Virus record (IMG/VR): IMGVR_UViG_3300047157_000005
Location: 1 to 53,225 of that record
Direction: 5' to 3' (one strand)
Length of the DNA stretch: 53,225 nt
DNA from: a virus
A program made the position numbers and the translations under genes. The notes beneath the pieces were generated by a model. It saw nothing but the letters and a program-made list of their open reading frames with translations, did no database searches and was not told where the DNA came from. Shown here one piece after another: positions 24,941-33,335 of this stretch. Position 1 is the stretch's first letter; each line of letters starts with the position of its first letter.

Positions 24941-25378
24941 TTAAGCCTCCGTGTAAAGAGAGCCAACTTTAACCAAGCCTAACCTCTCATAAAATTTATC
25001 TTTGCGTTCACCATCTCCCGAATAGACATGGCCTAACTTTACTTTTACATTAGCGTCTTTACCAATTTTCATAAAGCCTTTAATTAATTTTACAGCTATC
25101 TGCGATTTTCTATGCTCCTTATACACAAAAAACCACATATCTGCTAGATATTTTTCAGTAGACCACCAGTCGGATGTATCAGCCCCACCAATTGATCCTG
25201 CAATCTTTCCATCAATCTCTGCGATTAACACTACACCTCTATGAATTGCTCTATTAATAGCAGATGTAAGTATTTCAGGATCAATAGGTGAAACAGTCTC
25301 AACAGTCTCTGAATGCATAACACTTAACATATTATACAAACCAGATATATCGAGAACTGTTGCACTTCTTATTATCAA
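24941..25378 (-). CDS. GNAT acetyltransferase in the virion module
   Basis: 145 residues with a complete GNAT look: IIRSATVLDISGLYNMLSVM start, VVLIAEIDGKIAGSIGG beta strands, then FVYKEHRKSQIAVKLIKGFM (acetyl-CoA-binding loop and helix) and the closing KFYERLGLVKVG. It lies between structural genes with 4-nt overlaps, so it is expressed late. It may modify a virion or host protein; the substrate is unknown. Confidence 0.8.
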   Translation of the reverse strand: MIIRSATVLDISGLYNMLSVMHSETVETVSPIDPEILTSAINRAIHRGVVLIAEIDGKIAGSIGGADTSDWWSTEKYLADMWFFVYKEHRKSQIAVKLIKGFMKIGKDANVKVKLGHVYSGDGERKDKFYERLGLVKVGSLYTEA

Positions 25379-25737
25379 CCCATGCCACCTAATGCGCCCA
25401 TTTCTGGAGCCATTTGTGGTTCTGGAGCTTCTTGCATTTGCTCTTGAGGTTGGCCTAAGTTACGACCACCTTCTTCACCTTCAACAGCCGCAATAAGTTC
25501 AGCAAGCTCTGGAAGTAGCTTCATGAGGACTTGTGCAACGTCTGGGGTAATAACATCATCCAACATTGCCAACTCTTGATCAGACATAGCTGAGAGACGA
25601 GCTACAAGCATTGCACCAATATCTTCATCAGGCTTTAGCAAATTCTTCTTTGCTTGTGGTGGCAGATTTTGCATTGGCTTATCAGCGTTCATATTTGCGC
25701 CAGACATATCTGGCATAGGCATTGGTTCTCTAGCCAT
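25375..25737 (-). CDS. Small acidic Met/Pro-rich late protein, 120 aa
   Basis: Start at 25737 (MAREPMPMPDMSGANMN) with AGAGGT upstream; the longer frame overlaps the preceding gene. A central helical domain (LVARLSAMSDQELAMLDDVI, then LPELAELIAAVEGEEG) lies between Met/Pro/Gln-rich arms. Candidate assembly or scaffold-like adaptor for neighbouring internal proteins; no family recognised. Confidence 0.65.
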   Translation of the reverse strand: MAREPMPMPDMSGANMNADKPMQNLPPQAKKNLLKPDEDIGAMLVARLSAMSDQELAMLDDVITPDVAQVLMKLLPELAELIAAVEGEEGGRNLGQPQEQMQEAPEPQMAPEMGALGGMG

Positions 25738-25738
25738 A

Positions 25739-27076
25739 TTAGACCTCTTTCTGTTTATATAGAACTGACCAGTCTGTTTTTTTACAAAAGAAACCAATCG
25801 ACCAGCAAATCGGTTCTAAAATTTTACGATACACTCTACCAAGATAATCTGGTTTGTCACGATCTCCGTAAATGTAAGCGATTTCGTTTGCACGATGACC
25901 TGCAACATGCGTCCAGAAGTTAACTAAACGTCCTTTTCGCATTTGCTTAACCATCCACACAGCCCAGATATGATATCCGTTAACGTGCGTTGGTGTTAAG
26001 TAATCACGAGTAAAGCGATAATCTAATACAACTTGCTTGCGTGTCATGATACCTTGACGTTGTAATTCATTACAAATTACACGACCACCAAGCATACCAC
26101 CAATAAATCCACCAATAGGACCACCTATTGCTGTACCAACATAAGTACCTACACTTACTTTAGCCCCTGCCTTCGCAGACTCTTTTAGAGATGCGCCACC
26201 AATTAACATAGCCGCAGTTGTACTTAATCCAGCCCCAGCAGACCCATATAGATTTGCTCGACCTGCCGCAGTTGAACTAGAACCAAATGAACTTAACCTA
26301 TCGCCTACTCCAGAGAAGTAACTAGTGCTACCACCTTTTAGCATTGGTGCATTCGCTTTTGATCCACTCTCTACTGCATTTTTAGCACTATCCATAGTGA
26401 CTCTAGGTTTTTCATTTAAATTAGCTTTAAATGCTTCTTTTTGATCAAAAGTAGCTTTTGGGTTATCCTTTTTAAAATTAGCAAATTCTGCATTTTTAGT
26501 ATTAGGACTATATGCAACTTTAGCCGCAGAACGATCAGTCCCTTTTGGAGATCCAAATATATCCTTAAATTCAAATTCTGAACTAAAATCACTAATACCT
26601 TCGCCAAGACTTGCAAGATCAAATGATTCACCATCACCTATATTTGATGCAACTGACCTACCAATTTGACCACCAACCCCAGCCGCAAGTTGTGCGCCCA
26701 TAGCTAGAGCTTCTTGTTTTAGTGCTTCAGCAGGATCAACTCCATATTCTTCTTGGAACTCTTGTTTTAATTTATTAGCTTCTTCTTCGCTAATCATATC
26801 GTCTTTAGGGTCAAATGTTACACTGCCTGTCTCTTGTTGGCTAACCCATTGGAACATTGGCATGTATTTTGTGCCGTATACGTTCTGCATTATATCTAAA
26901 TCAAATGTAGGTGTATTAGATTTAAGCTGATAAGTCTTGGCAGTAAACGTCCCATCTTCGTTTTCGATAGCACCTTCTAGTGCTGGTGAGCTTGGAGATG
27001 TGTAATATTCGTTAGTCGGTAAAGCTCCGTAGCTTCCTGGTATTAAATTTGATTCTAAAACAATTGGACTTCTCAT
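25739..27076 (-). CDS. Internal virion protein with glycine-zipper membrane helix, 445 aa
   Basis: The N-terminal 130 residues are polar; a Lys/Asn/Ser-rich middle follows. A glycine-zipper hydrophobic segment (VGTYVGTAIGGPIGGFIGGM, about residues 305-325) precedes a basic C-terminal domain with ICNELQRQGIMTRKQVV and GYHIWAVWMVKQMRKGR. The zipper could insert in the host membrane during DNA ejection. Its position among ejection-type proteins supports this. The gene family is not named. Confidence 0.66.
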   Translation of the reverse strand: MRSPIVLESNLIPGSYGALPTNEYYTSPSSPALEGAIENEDGTFTAKTYQLKSNTPTFDLDIMQNVYGTKYMPMFQWVSQQETGSVTFDPKDDMISEEEANKLKQEFQEEYGVDPAEALKQEALAMGAQLAAGVGGQIGRSVASNIGDGESFDLASLGEGISDFSSEFEFKDIFGSPKGTDRSAAKVAYSPNTKNAEFANFKKDNPKATFDQKEAFKANLNEKPRVTMDSAKNAVESGSKANAPMLKGGSTSYFSGVGDRLSSFGSSSTAAGRANLYGSAGAGLSTTAAMLIGGASLKESAKAGAKVSVGTYVGTAIGGPIGGFIGGMLGGRVICNELQRQGIMTRKQVVLDYRFTRDYLTPTHVNGYHIWAVWMVKQMRKGRLVNFWTHVAGHRANEIAYIYGDRDKPDYLGRVYRKILEPICWSIGFFCKKTDWSVLYKQKEV

Positions 27077-27399
27077 TAATTTATCTCCAGTAAACTTGCC
27101 ACTACATGCAACCTATTGGCAGTCGCCGCCGTAACTTTTATAATTTCATCTTCTGTCAAAACAAGTGGCTGTGTTAAAAGCTCTACAGTACCATTAGCAC
27201 CAATTGCCTTAACTTTGAAGAGGCTAAATACATCAGCATCCGCATTTGTAATTGTGACTGTAATTGTATCTGCACTTCCACTGTCTTCAGAAACTAAAAT
27301 AGATTTTATTGTAGCAGTAGTAGCAGAAGGGCATGTATACAATACTGTCGCGTTAGTTGTCGTTAAATCTACTTTTGCATTTTTATAATTATTTGCCAT
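27076..27399 (-). CDS. Small beta-rich structural protein, 107 aa
   Basis: Ser/Thr/Val/Ala-rich beta pattern (ATVLYTCPSATTATIKSILV, TITVTITNADADVF) with no charged active-site cluster. It resembles tail or capsid-decoration beta-sandwiches. The stop/start overlap with the 445-aa gene indicates coupling. A structural role is inferred. Confidence 0.65.
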   Translation of the reverse strand: MANNYKNAKVDLTTTNATVLYTCPSATTATIKSILVSEDSGSADTITVTITNADADVFSLFKVKAIGANGTVELLTQPLVLTEDEIIKVTAATANRLHVVASLLEIN

Positions 27400-27585
27400 T
27401 TATGATATAAACCACGCTGTTGCTTCGGCTTGATCTACAGCCACTTGAAGTCCAGTAGATGCCGCAAAAAAGGTAGCTTGCTTCTCAAGCTCAAGGGTAT
27501 TGGTCAATCTAGCCATATATCCTTGTTGATAATTTTCTGGTGGGCTTGGCAATCTTAAAACTGCAAGTGGTGATCCTTGTGTCAT
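27400..27585 (-). CDS. Small late protein with LPSPPENYQ motif, 61 aa
   Basis: A short protein, VLRLPSPPENYQQGYMARLT, then a helical and Trp-ending tail. The LPSPPxNYQ motif is repeated in the exported 132-aa protein at 31195-31593. It overlaps the 636-aa tail gene by 4 nt. Probably a small tail component. Confidence 0.6.
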   Translation of the reverse strand: MTQGSPLAVLRLPSPPENYQQGYMARLTNTLELEKQATFFAASTGLQVAVDQAEATAWFIS

Positions 27586-29492
27586 CTCAATCCATCCTGA
27601 CGTGAATTAACTCTAAAATCTCCCAACGTCCAATCGTCTGTCGTGCCTGTGCTTTGGAACTTCAAAGATATCTGACGTCCTTTGGCGCGTGTGCTTACTT
27701 TTCCTGTGGAAGACGTAATCGTAAATGGTCCTTTTACAGTTTCAGGAGAGTTAGGATATTTTCTTGTATTCATATATAAAAATAAGTTTGTGCTAGAACT
27801 CATAGTAACATCTGGAACTACTTTATCCACCATATACAAATCTTCACCATTTTGTGTAATTTCACGCGGTGATCCTTCTATGTAGCTGTTCATTGCCGCG
27901 CCATTTGCGCTAGTGCCTGTCTCTTGGTTGTAAAGATACCCATCAGGGTCAAATGCAAATGGAACAGTTCGTGCGCCAAAGCTATCTGACCATACTGACC
28001 TATCCATAGTTCCAACAGTCCAAGCATTTTCTGCATAATTGTAAGTTACATAACTATCGTTTTCAGGGTTAGTTGTCTCTGTATTTTGATCACTTACATA
28101 GAACCAAGTAATCTCTTTAAATTCTTTGTTGTGTCCAGTGACAACTTTATCAATGTATCGTGTCTGCATACGATCAAATACAAAATGCTGAACAGGACAT
28201 GGTATTTCTTTTACAATACCATCATAAGTAAAGAAATTACGCTTACCCATCCAGAAGACATTTCCGTCAACAGATACCATTGTATTTAACCCAGCCGCTC
28301 CTGCGTTTGTCGCAAGTAACCTAAACGAGAATACAAAAGCACCACCAACAAATGTCATGCCATATATTGCCTCGTCAGTAGATATGATTGTCTCCTCACG
28401 AGCAGATACCATAGTTATAATTTTAGTTCCAACTTGAAGCCTCTGATCACCTGCGGTGTTTGTTGAAGTTGGATTCCAAACGCTAAAGTCTTCTTGTGTT
28501 GACCACCTGACCAACATATTATCTACATTTCCAGTGCCACCACCCACAACATAAGCCTGACATCCACCTGCTATAAAATGCCTATCTGGGAAACTAACAA
28601 CAGTAGTACGAGCCACATTAGGAACGCTATTGGCACTTGATAGTGATGATACAAGTACAGCACGATTAGTAACCCCTGCCGAAGTATCCCAATAATATAT
28701 TGCACCATTTCGAACTGTCGCAAGGACATCTTCACCCCAAAGATCTATACTCCAAGCACTATTATCTAAGCTAACACCAGCAAGCGCATCAGATCGCGGA
28801 GTACCCCACGCCTCTTGACCCCATCCACCAACGCCAAAACCAAGAGCTGGGTCAGAGCTTTGAGATCCAAGTTCAGCACCAATACCAATTAAATATTTTA
28901 CAGTAACAGTACCACCACCAGAAGCTACAGTAGAAGTCGCCGCACTTGGAGCAACAATACTGTAAGAATTTCCATTAATTCTAGTTATTTCATATCCGTA
29001 GTAACTGTTTAAATCATCTGCTGAAACACCACCAGTTGCTGATGCACCACTAATAACAACCCAATCGCCAGTTTCAGCCCCATGTGCATTATCTGTAATG
29101 ACTAAAGTCGTACTTCCATTTGTCGTGGCTATTGGGTTACTCAACCCAGTAGATGTCTTCCGCAAAGGCGTAATATCGTAAAGTGCGCCATTCTCAATAA
29201 TTAACAAGTGATTGTGAGTGCCGACAACAAGCCTATCTTCGCCATCAGTATTAGACCTCCAGTAAACCATGCGTCTGGCAATGCCTTCAATAGTAGTTTC
29301 AGTAGGCGTAATACTTCCAGAAGGATCTAGAGCAAAAATTGTATCTTTCTGCCATCCACCTATCTTTTCAGGATATCCATTTTTAAAACGAACTAAGTCA
29401 CTATCCACCCAGAAAGGCCCATTTTTGCCAGTAGCGTATTCTGTAACGTCTTTTACAATACCTGGGTTGTATTTTAAAAGTTGCAAAGGCAT
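27582..29492 (-). CDS. Large tail hub/nozzle-type structural protein, 636 aa
   Basis: A beta-rich 636-residue protein. The start region (LLKYNPGIVKDVTEYATGKN, then FWVDSDLVRFKNGYPEKIGG) and repeated WGxxxWG-like elements (VGGWGQEAWGTP) recall P22 gp10/T7 gp12-like beta-propeller tail nozzle proteins found in marine podoviruses. No enzyme motif. It lies next to the endolysin. The assignment rests on fold-like features and position. Confidence 0.7.
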   Translation of the reverse strand: MPLQLLKYNPGIVKDVTEYATGKNGPFWVDSDLVRFKNGYPEKIGGWQKDTIFALDPSGSITPTETTIEGIARRMVYWRSNTDGEDRLVVGTHNHLLIIENGALYDITPLRKTSTGLSNPIATTNGSTTLVITDNAHGAETGDWVVISGASATGGVSADDLNSYYGYEITRINGNSYSIVAPSAATSTVASGGGTVTVKYLIGIGAELGSQSSDPALGFGVGGWGQEAWGTPRSDALAGVSLDNSAWSIDLWGEDVLATVRNGAIYYWDTSAGVTNRAVLVSSLSSANSVPNVARTTVVSFPDRHFIAGGCQAYVVGGGTGNVDNMLVRWSTQEDFSVWNPTSTNTAGDQRLQVGTKIITMVSAREETIISTDEAIYGMTFVGGAFVFSFRLLATNAGAAGLNTMVSVDGNVFWMGKRNFFTYDGIVKEIPCPVQHFVFDRMQTRYIDKVVTGHNKEFKEITWFYVSDQNTETTNPENDSYVTYNYAENAWTVGTMDRSVWSDSFGARTVPFAFDPDGYLYNQETGTSANGAAMNSYIEGSPREITQNGEDLYMVDKVVPDVTMSSSTNLFLYMNTRKYPNSPETVKGPFTITSSTGKVSTRAKGRQISLKFQSTGTTDDWTLGDFRVNSRQDGLR

Positions 29493-30002
29493 TTAGATCA
29501 TCTCCAACGCTTGGTGTAATGTTTCTTTGTTGCGGCGCGTCCAACCTCGTCCAAAGGTTTCAAAAGTTTTTAAACTTTTATAGAAGTCTTGTCGAACGCC
29601 GTAAACATAATTTATGATCTCTTCTGGGTCTTTTTCCATGATAAGACCTAGCGTCTGTGGCCCTATGGCTCCGTCTTGTGTAGCACCTACTGCACGTTGC
29701 ACAGCTTTTGCAGGTCTACCACTGCCCGAATTTACAGCCCAATCGAAGCACGCCCAGTCTAAGCCCGATGGAAGCGAATCGCCTTTAACTCGATCCCAGT
29801 AGTTCTTCTTATATATCGGAGCTACATCTTCTGGAGTTAAGTCACGCATTTCTTGTTCAGTTGATTCACTACCAGTCCACTCATCGTACACTTTTTTGGT
29901 AACTCCCAAATTTGTGATACCTCCAGGATCTTCGGGATGATTTACGAATCCTCCTTCGTGAGAAAGAAGCATCTCTAAGCATTTATCAAAGTTCTCTTTC
30001 AT
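29493..30002 (-). CDS. Endolysin, glycoside hydrolase 108 (muramidase)
   Basis: Cuts the glycan backbone of host peptidoglycan at lysis. LSHEGGFVNHPEDPGGITNL (residues 14-33) is the GH108 signature, with E16 as catalytic acid. DLTPEDVAPIYKKNYWDRVK and the C-terminal peptidoglycan-binding part (VQRAVGATQDGAIGPQTLGL, then FGRGWTRRNKETL) complete the family layout. 169 residues is normal. No signal peptide, so it depends on a holin such as the next upstream gene. Confidence 0.92.
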   Translation of the reverse strand: MKENFDKCLEMLLSHEGGFVNHPEDPGGITNLGVTKKVYDEWTGSESTEQEMRDLTPEDVAPIYKKNYWDRVKGDSLPSGLDWACFDWAVNSGSGRPAKAVQRAVGATQDGAIGPQTLGLIMEKDPEEIINYVYGVRQDFYKSLKTFETFGRGWTRRNKETLHQALEMI

Positions 30003-30358
30003 TTCTTACCTCCAAAATACTTACTAACACCACGCATACCAATTGATGCACTCACGATACCGCCAAGGCTATATTGATACCAACCTGGCATACTAGATAG
30101 AGCGGCAAAACCATCTTGTACAATAGCATTACCCCAATCCCCACAAAACGCCAAAATAAGGGGAATACTGAACAAAAGTGTTATCCACTCGTCTTTCCAG
30201 CTATTCTCTGTGGCTTTCATGGCGGCTAGATCCCAATCAAGCTCACCAGTGGCTATTTTCATTTTAGTTTGGGCTTCAGCTTGCTTTACGGCAGTCTTGC
30301 CCTCGATCATAGTTCCAGCAAGATCCGCGACCTTACCCAGTAATCCTAGTCCTAACAT
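29999..30358 (-). CDS. Holin, 3-TM family
   Basis: 119 residues with an amphipathic N-terminus (KVADLAGTMIEGKTAVKQAE, then a charged helix) and two clear membrane segments (WITLLFSIPLILAFCGDW; YQYSLGGIVSASIGM), as in the Holin_3TM family that also serves gene-transfer agents. It overlaps the endolysin by 4 nt, the usual holin-lysin pairing. It would form the lesion that releases the endolysin. Confidence 0.82.
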   Translation of the reverse strand: MLGLGLLGKVADLAGTMIEGKTAVKQAEAQTKMKIATGELDWDLAAMKATENSWKDEWITLLFSIPLILAFCGDWGNAIVQDGFAALSSMPGWYQYSLGGIVSASIGMRGVSKYFGGKK

Positions 30359-30675
30359 TATGAATCACCCTTCTTTTTAATATTTGTAAAGCCAAAAAAC
30401 GCCGTAACTATACCGACCACTGCTATGCAGTAGGTAGGGGCGATAGCAGTTAAATTATCCGCCGCAACTTCTTGGCCTAAGACATTACACACAATAATCA
30501 TAACAGGATATAGTAGTAATCCCGCTAAAGAGAACCACACCATCAGTAGCTGTGAGTCCCTTTTTGAGTTCTCATCTTCAATTTGCATTCTCTTGTCATC
30601 GAGTAATAACTTATCCCATTCAGATTGGTCTACTGATCCATTTCCATCTAAATCGGCTTTCTCAAATTCTGTCAT
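30358..30675 (-). CDS. EF-hand membrane protein
   Basis: Start at 30675: AGGAG lies 7 nt before this ATG, and the longer frame overlaps the preceding stop. A canonical EF-hand loop occupies residues 8-19 (DLDGNGSVDQSE: D8, D10, N12, S14, D16, E19), followed by a charged helix and two membrane segments (LLMVWFSLAGLLLYPVMIIV; YCIAVVGIVTAFFGF). It sits between the holin and another TM protein, so it may be an accessory holin or a calcium-responsive lysis or membrane factor. I recall similar proteins in marine phages. Confidence 0.75.
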   Translation of the reverse strand: MTEFEKADLDGNGSVDQSEWDKLLLDDKRMQIEDENSKRDSQLLMVWFSLAGLLLYPVMIIVCNVLGQEVAADNLTAIAPTYCIAVVGIVTAFFGFTNIKKKGDS

Positions 30676-30685
30676 TTTAAATCTC

Positions 30686-31195
30686 CTAGTCAGCAAGAGG
30701 GTTATCTAAAGCCCTCTGCAATTTGCCCATGAGCTTATCTTCAAGTTCTTTCATTGAGCTATCTTGTGAAACCCTAACACGTTCTCTTTGATTTTCAAAG
30801 CGAACTTCTGCGTTGTCTATCATAGTACGAACCTTTTCTTCAGATTCTCGTACCATGTCCTCTATTCTGTCCACTTGAGACTCAAGCCGCAACAGATCAT
30901 CACGCAATCCATTTTTAATGTCACGACTATATTCTACTGACTCTTCTACCTTTTCAGAAATGCCAGTGACCTTTGCATCCATAACATCCATTTGTAATTG
31001 ATATTCCTCTAAGTCTAGACCTGTAACAGCTTCTATCTTTTGCCACATAAGAAATCCTGCGTACAAAGCACCTACAATTGTAGATAAAAATGCAAGTATA
31101 GCCATAATAGAACCAAACGACAGTTTCATACCACCTGTCTTAAACTCACGATCTGCAAGTCCATCAATGTTATCTGCTATCTTGGTAGTGTCCAT
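30686..31195 (-). CDS. TM plus long coiled-coil protein (spanin/holin-associated candidate)
   Basis: A single membrane helix (IMAILAFLSTIVGALYAGFL, residues about 28-48) is followed by about 110 residues of heptad-rich coiled coil (LDLEEYQLQMDVMDAKVTGI, RLESQVDRIEDMVRESEEKV). The layout resembles an inner-membrane spanin or a holin-associated protein. It lies in the lysis region; the stop of the upstream gene overlaps its start. Function is inferred. Confidence 0.65.
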   Translation of the reverse strand: MDTTKIADNIDGLADREFKTGGMKLSFGSIMAILAFLSTIVGALYAGFLMWQKIEAVTGLDLEEYQLQMDVMDAKVTGISEKVEESVEYSRDIKNGLRDDLLRLESQVDRIEDMVRESEEKVRTMIDNAEVRFENQRERVRVSQDSSMKELEDKLMGKLQRALDNPLAD

Positions 31196-31593
31196 TAGTT
31201 TTCAAACTCCATCTCACCACTTGAGTTTTGTAAGTTCTTTAGTGCTTCTAGCTCATCTCGTAGCTTTTGTATCTCTAGCCTTCGCTGAGTTAGCTCTATT
31301 TGGTAAAGATCATCACAGTTAATACGAGCCTTGGGTTTATCTAAAGGGATAACTATACGTGCATACACACCTATATCTTTACCACGACTGTTTGTGTTTA
31401 ATCCTGACAGTACACCTGTCACGCCATACTCTAAGTTTACACCACCACCTACAGCGTTACTGCATCTCATATTTCCTGTCGAAAAAGAATCCGATTGGTA
31501 GTTCATTGGTGGGCTTGGCAAGGCAAGCGAAAGAGAACTATTATCTGCAAAAGCAGAACTGGCTAATAAACAAAATGTTAAAGCTATTCTCAT
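31195..31593 (-). CDS. Exported protein 5 of surface module, 132 aa
   Basis: A Sec signal peptide (MRIALTFCLLASSAFA, cleavage AFA-DN) leads a mature part with LALPSPPMNYQSDSFSTGNM, CSNAVGGGVNLEYGVTGVL, YARIVIPLDKPKARINCDDL and a C-terminal helix pair (RRLEIQKLRDELEALKNLQ). Two Cys could form a disulfide. It ends a run of five secreted-protein genes. I recall related exported proteins in cyanophage genomes with unknown function. Confidence 0.7.
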   Translation of the reverse strand: MRIALTFCLLASSAFADNSSLSLALPSPPMNYQSDSFSTGNMRCSNAVGGGVNLEYGVTGVLSGLNTNSRGKDIGVYARIVIPLDKPKARINCDDLYQIELTQRRLEIQKLRDELEALKNLQNSSGEMEFEN

Positions 31594-31976
31594 GTAGGCT
31601 CACCATCTAACCTTGAGCATATTCTAGACGATATCAAAGTTCTAGATGTATTTGTTCTTTTTACTTTTGAAGTAGTGCAGAGATACACAGCCTCATCCAT
31701 GTCAATTTCTCGTATGTATACATCAAAAGATTTATGCTCTTTGTATTCAACCTTTATAATTCTATACGTTGTAGAGAAAGGTATGTTCATCCAATTTAAA
31801 TCAAACAAATCAATCTGGTAATACTTTATCTCTTCTCTAGAATTAAAAAGAGACATCTCCACTTTGACCACGTTTTTAACGTGAGATGTTTTTACTTCAG
31901 GGTACGCAGGCGTCATTTCGTGCGCGGACGCACCAAAAGTAACTAGCATACCTAATGTGATTAACTTACTTAGCAA
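31590..31976 (-). CDS. Exported protein 4 of surface module (beta-domain)
   Basis: The only sensible start is TTG at 31976, which overlaps the previous stop and gives a hydrophobic leader (LLSKLITLGMLVTFGASA) with cleavage before HEMTP. The mature part is about 110 residues of Ig-like beta pattern (VVKVEMSLFNSREEIKYYQI, WMNIPFSTTYRIIKVEYKEH) with two Cys (LCTTSK, SRICSR). It resembles pilus-chaperone-type beta sandwiches in pattern only. Coupled to the neighbours on both sides. Start confidence is moderate. Confidence 0.6.
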   Translation of the reverse strand: MLSKLITLGMLVTFGASAHEMTPAYPEVKTSHVKNVVKVEMSLFNSREEIKYYQIDLFDLNWMNIPFSTTYRIIKVEYKEHKSFDVYIREIDMDEAVYLCTTSKVKRTNTSRTLISSRICSRLDGEPT

Positions 31977-32454
31977 TACAGCTTGCCTGCACCACCGCAG
32001 TGTAGGTCCCACCTGGCAATGGTTTAGCTGAACCATAAGTCGCACTTGATGCAGTGCTGAACCATGTGGAGCCTGCCAATGTTAAGTTAAAGTTTGTAGT
32101 ATTACCAACTACTGTCTTAGCGGCTTCGTAAGCTGACATCCCAGAGACAGACGTTTGTGTGACACTTGTACTACCTGTCCACGCTACTGTATCTGTCAGA
32201 GAAGGAGACGAACTAAAAGCTGTTGGGTGTGTTATACTAGCTATATAAGCATCTGCTATTGAAACGTCATACCTAACAATAGGTAGTATGCCACCATCCG
32301 CAGGGGTTGTGCTTAGTTTGCTTGCAATCGGGTTTCCGTATGCACCTGACTTAGTTGTTTGGATAACACATTTAGCTTCTACGCTACCTGTTATTTCAAC
32401 ATTCGCTAGTGCTGGAAATGCACATAGTGAAAGTATTGCTATAGAATATTTCAT
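31966..32454 (-). CDS. Exported protein 3 of surface module (beta-rich)
   Basis: Start at 32454: GAGG lies 7 nt upstream, while the ATG at 32466 overlaps the previous stop. A signal peptide (MKYSIAILSLCAFPALA) precedes VEITGSVEAKCVIQTTKSGA, a Ser/Thr-rich beta domain and the end TAVVQASCIAK. Its two terminal Cys and beta pattern recall fimbrial or spore-coat-U-like subunits. I recall close relatives in marine T4-like phages. Confidence 0.7.
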   Translation of the reverse strand: MKYSIAILSLCAFPALANVEITGSVEAKCVIQTTKSGAYGNPIASKLSTTPADGGILPIVRYDVSIADAYIASITHPTAFSSSPSLTDTVAWTGSTSVTQTSVSGMSAYEAAKTVVGNTTNFNLTLAGSTWFSTASSATYGSAKPLPGGTYTAVVQASCIAK

Positions 32455-32462
32455 TTTAGACC

Positions 32463-33335
32463 TCATTGGTTATACTGCATGTCGATCATCTCTTCGTGCA
32501 GAATTTGTTGTGCCAAATTATTACGCAAGCCTTTCTTGTTATCTGATATCTGTGAATCAGCAAGAGTAGGGGCATCATTATAAGCACCACCATTTATAGA
32601 TGCATTGTAATACATATTGATGTTAGTTTGCTGATTAATAGCCATGATAATTTGATCTTGTCCTTGCGTTTTAAATAAGGTCAACGCATTGGCAGATGCT
32701 GTTAGCCCTAATTCAATTCTAGTTTGCTCTTCTTCTTCCTCTTCAGAAAGAATTAGATTACCATCTTCATCATACTCAAAGTCGTTATCGGCGTCTATAG
32801 CACCCATAGCCTCGTCATCTTCTAGTACATCATACACTTCAACTACAGGTATTACTGGTATTGGCTTAACATAATCTGGGCATGATGGATTTAGTTGTGG
32901 ATCAAAGCATTCATCAATTCTGTAGCTATATACCACCAAAGGATCTGTCACACTTCCCTCGCCTTCAACAGTAATTGATCCATCTCCCCACTTAGAAGAG
33001 GCTACGTTAGCTAAAGGAAAAGACTTGACGATTGTATTGCCTGGCACTCCAGACCAATCATCTGTTGCGGAAAACGTATATCCTTCACCTTCCGCATTTA
33101 AGTTACGGATGTGGACTTTCATATCGTCTTCTGGGTTTTTTACTGTGGTGTATTTGTATAATAATCCATTTACATCTAAGCCAGGTATGTCAGGCAGAAC
33201 AGAACTCATACCCCAACTTAGTGCTGTGGATGCGGCATTTCCAGTTGTTCCGTAGCTATACGGATCACAAGAAGAGTAAGAAGGCCAAAGTGCTAATAAT
33301 AACACTAAGACCTGTTTTTGTTTCAATGTTTTCAT
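32463..33335 (-). CDS. Exported protein 2 of surface module, acidic, 290 aa
   Basis: Signal peptide (VLVLLLALWPSYSS, residues 9-22), then a beta-rich part, a very acidic linker (LEDDEAMGAIDADNDFEYDE, then LSEEEEEEQ) that could bind calcium, and a helical C-terminus (GLRNNLAQQILHEEMIDMQY). The gene overlaps the next exported gene by 71 nt at its 5' end. It probably sits in the periplasm or on the host surface; its role is unknown. Confidence 0.7.
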   Translation of the reverse strand: MKTLKQKQVLVLLLALWPSYSSCDPYSYGTTGNAASTALSWGMSSVLPDIPGLDVNGLLYKYTTVKNPEDDMKVHIRNLNAEGEGYTFSATDDWSGVPGNTIVKSFPLANVASSKWGDGSITVEGEGSVTDPLVVYSYRIDECFDPQLNPSCPDYVKPIPVIPVVEVYDVLEDDEAMGAIDADNDFEYDEDGNLILSEEEEEEQTRIELGLTASANALTLFKTQGQDQIIMAINQQTNINMYYNASINGGAYNDAPTLADSQISDNKKGLRNNLAQQILHEEMIDMQYNQ

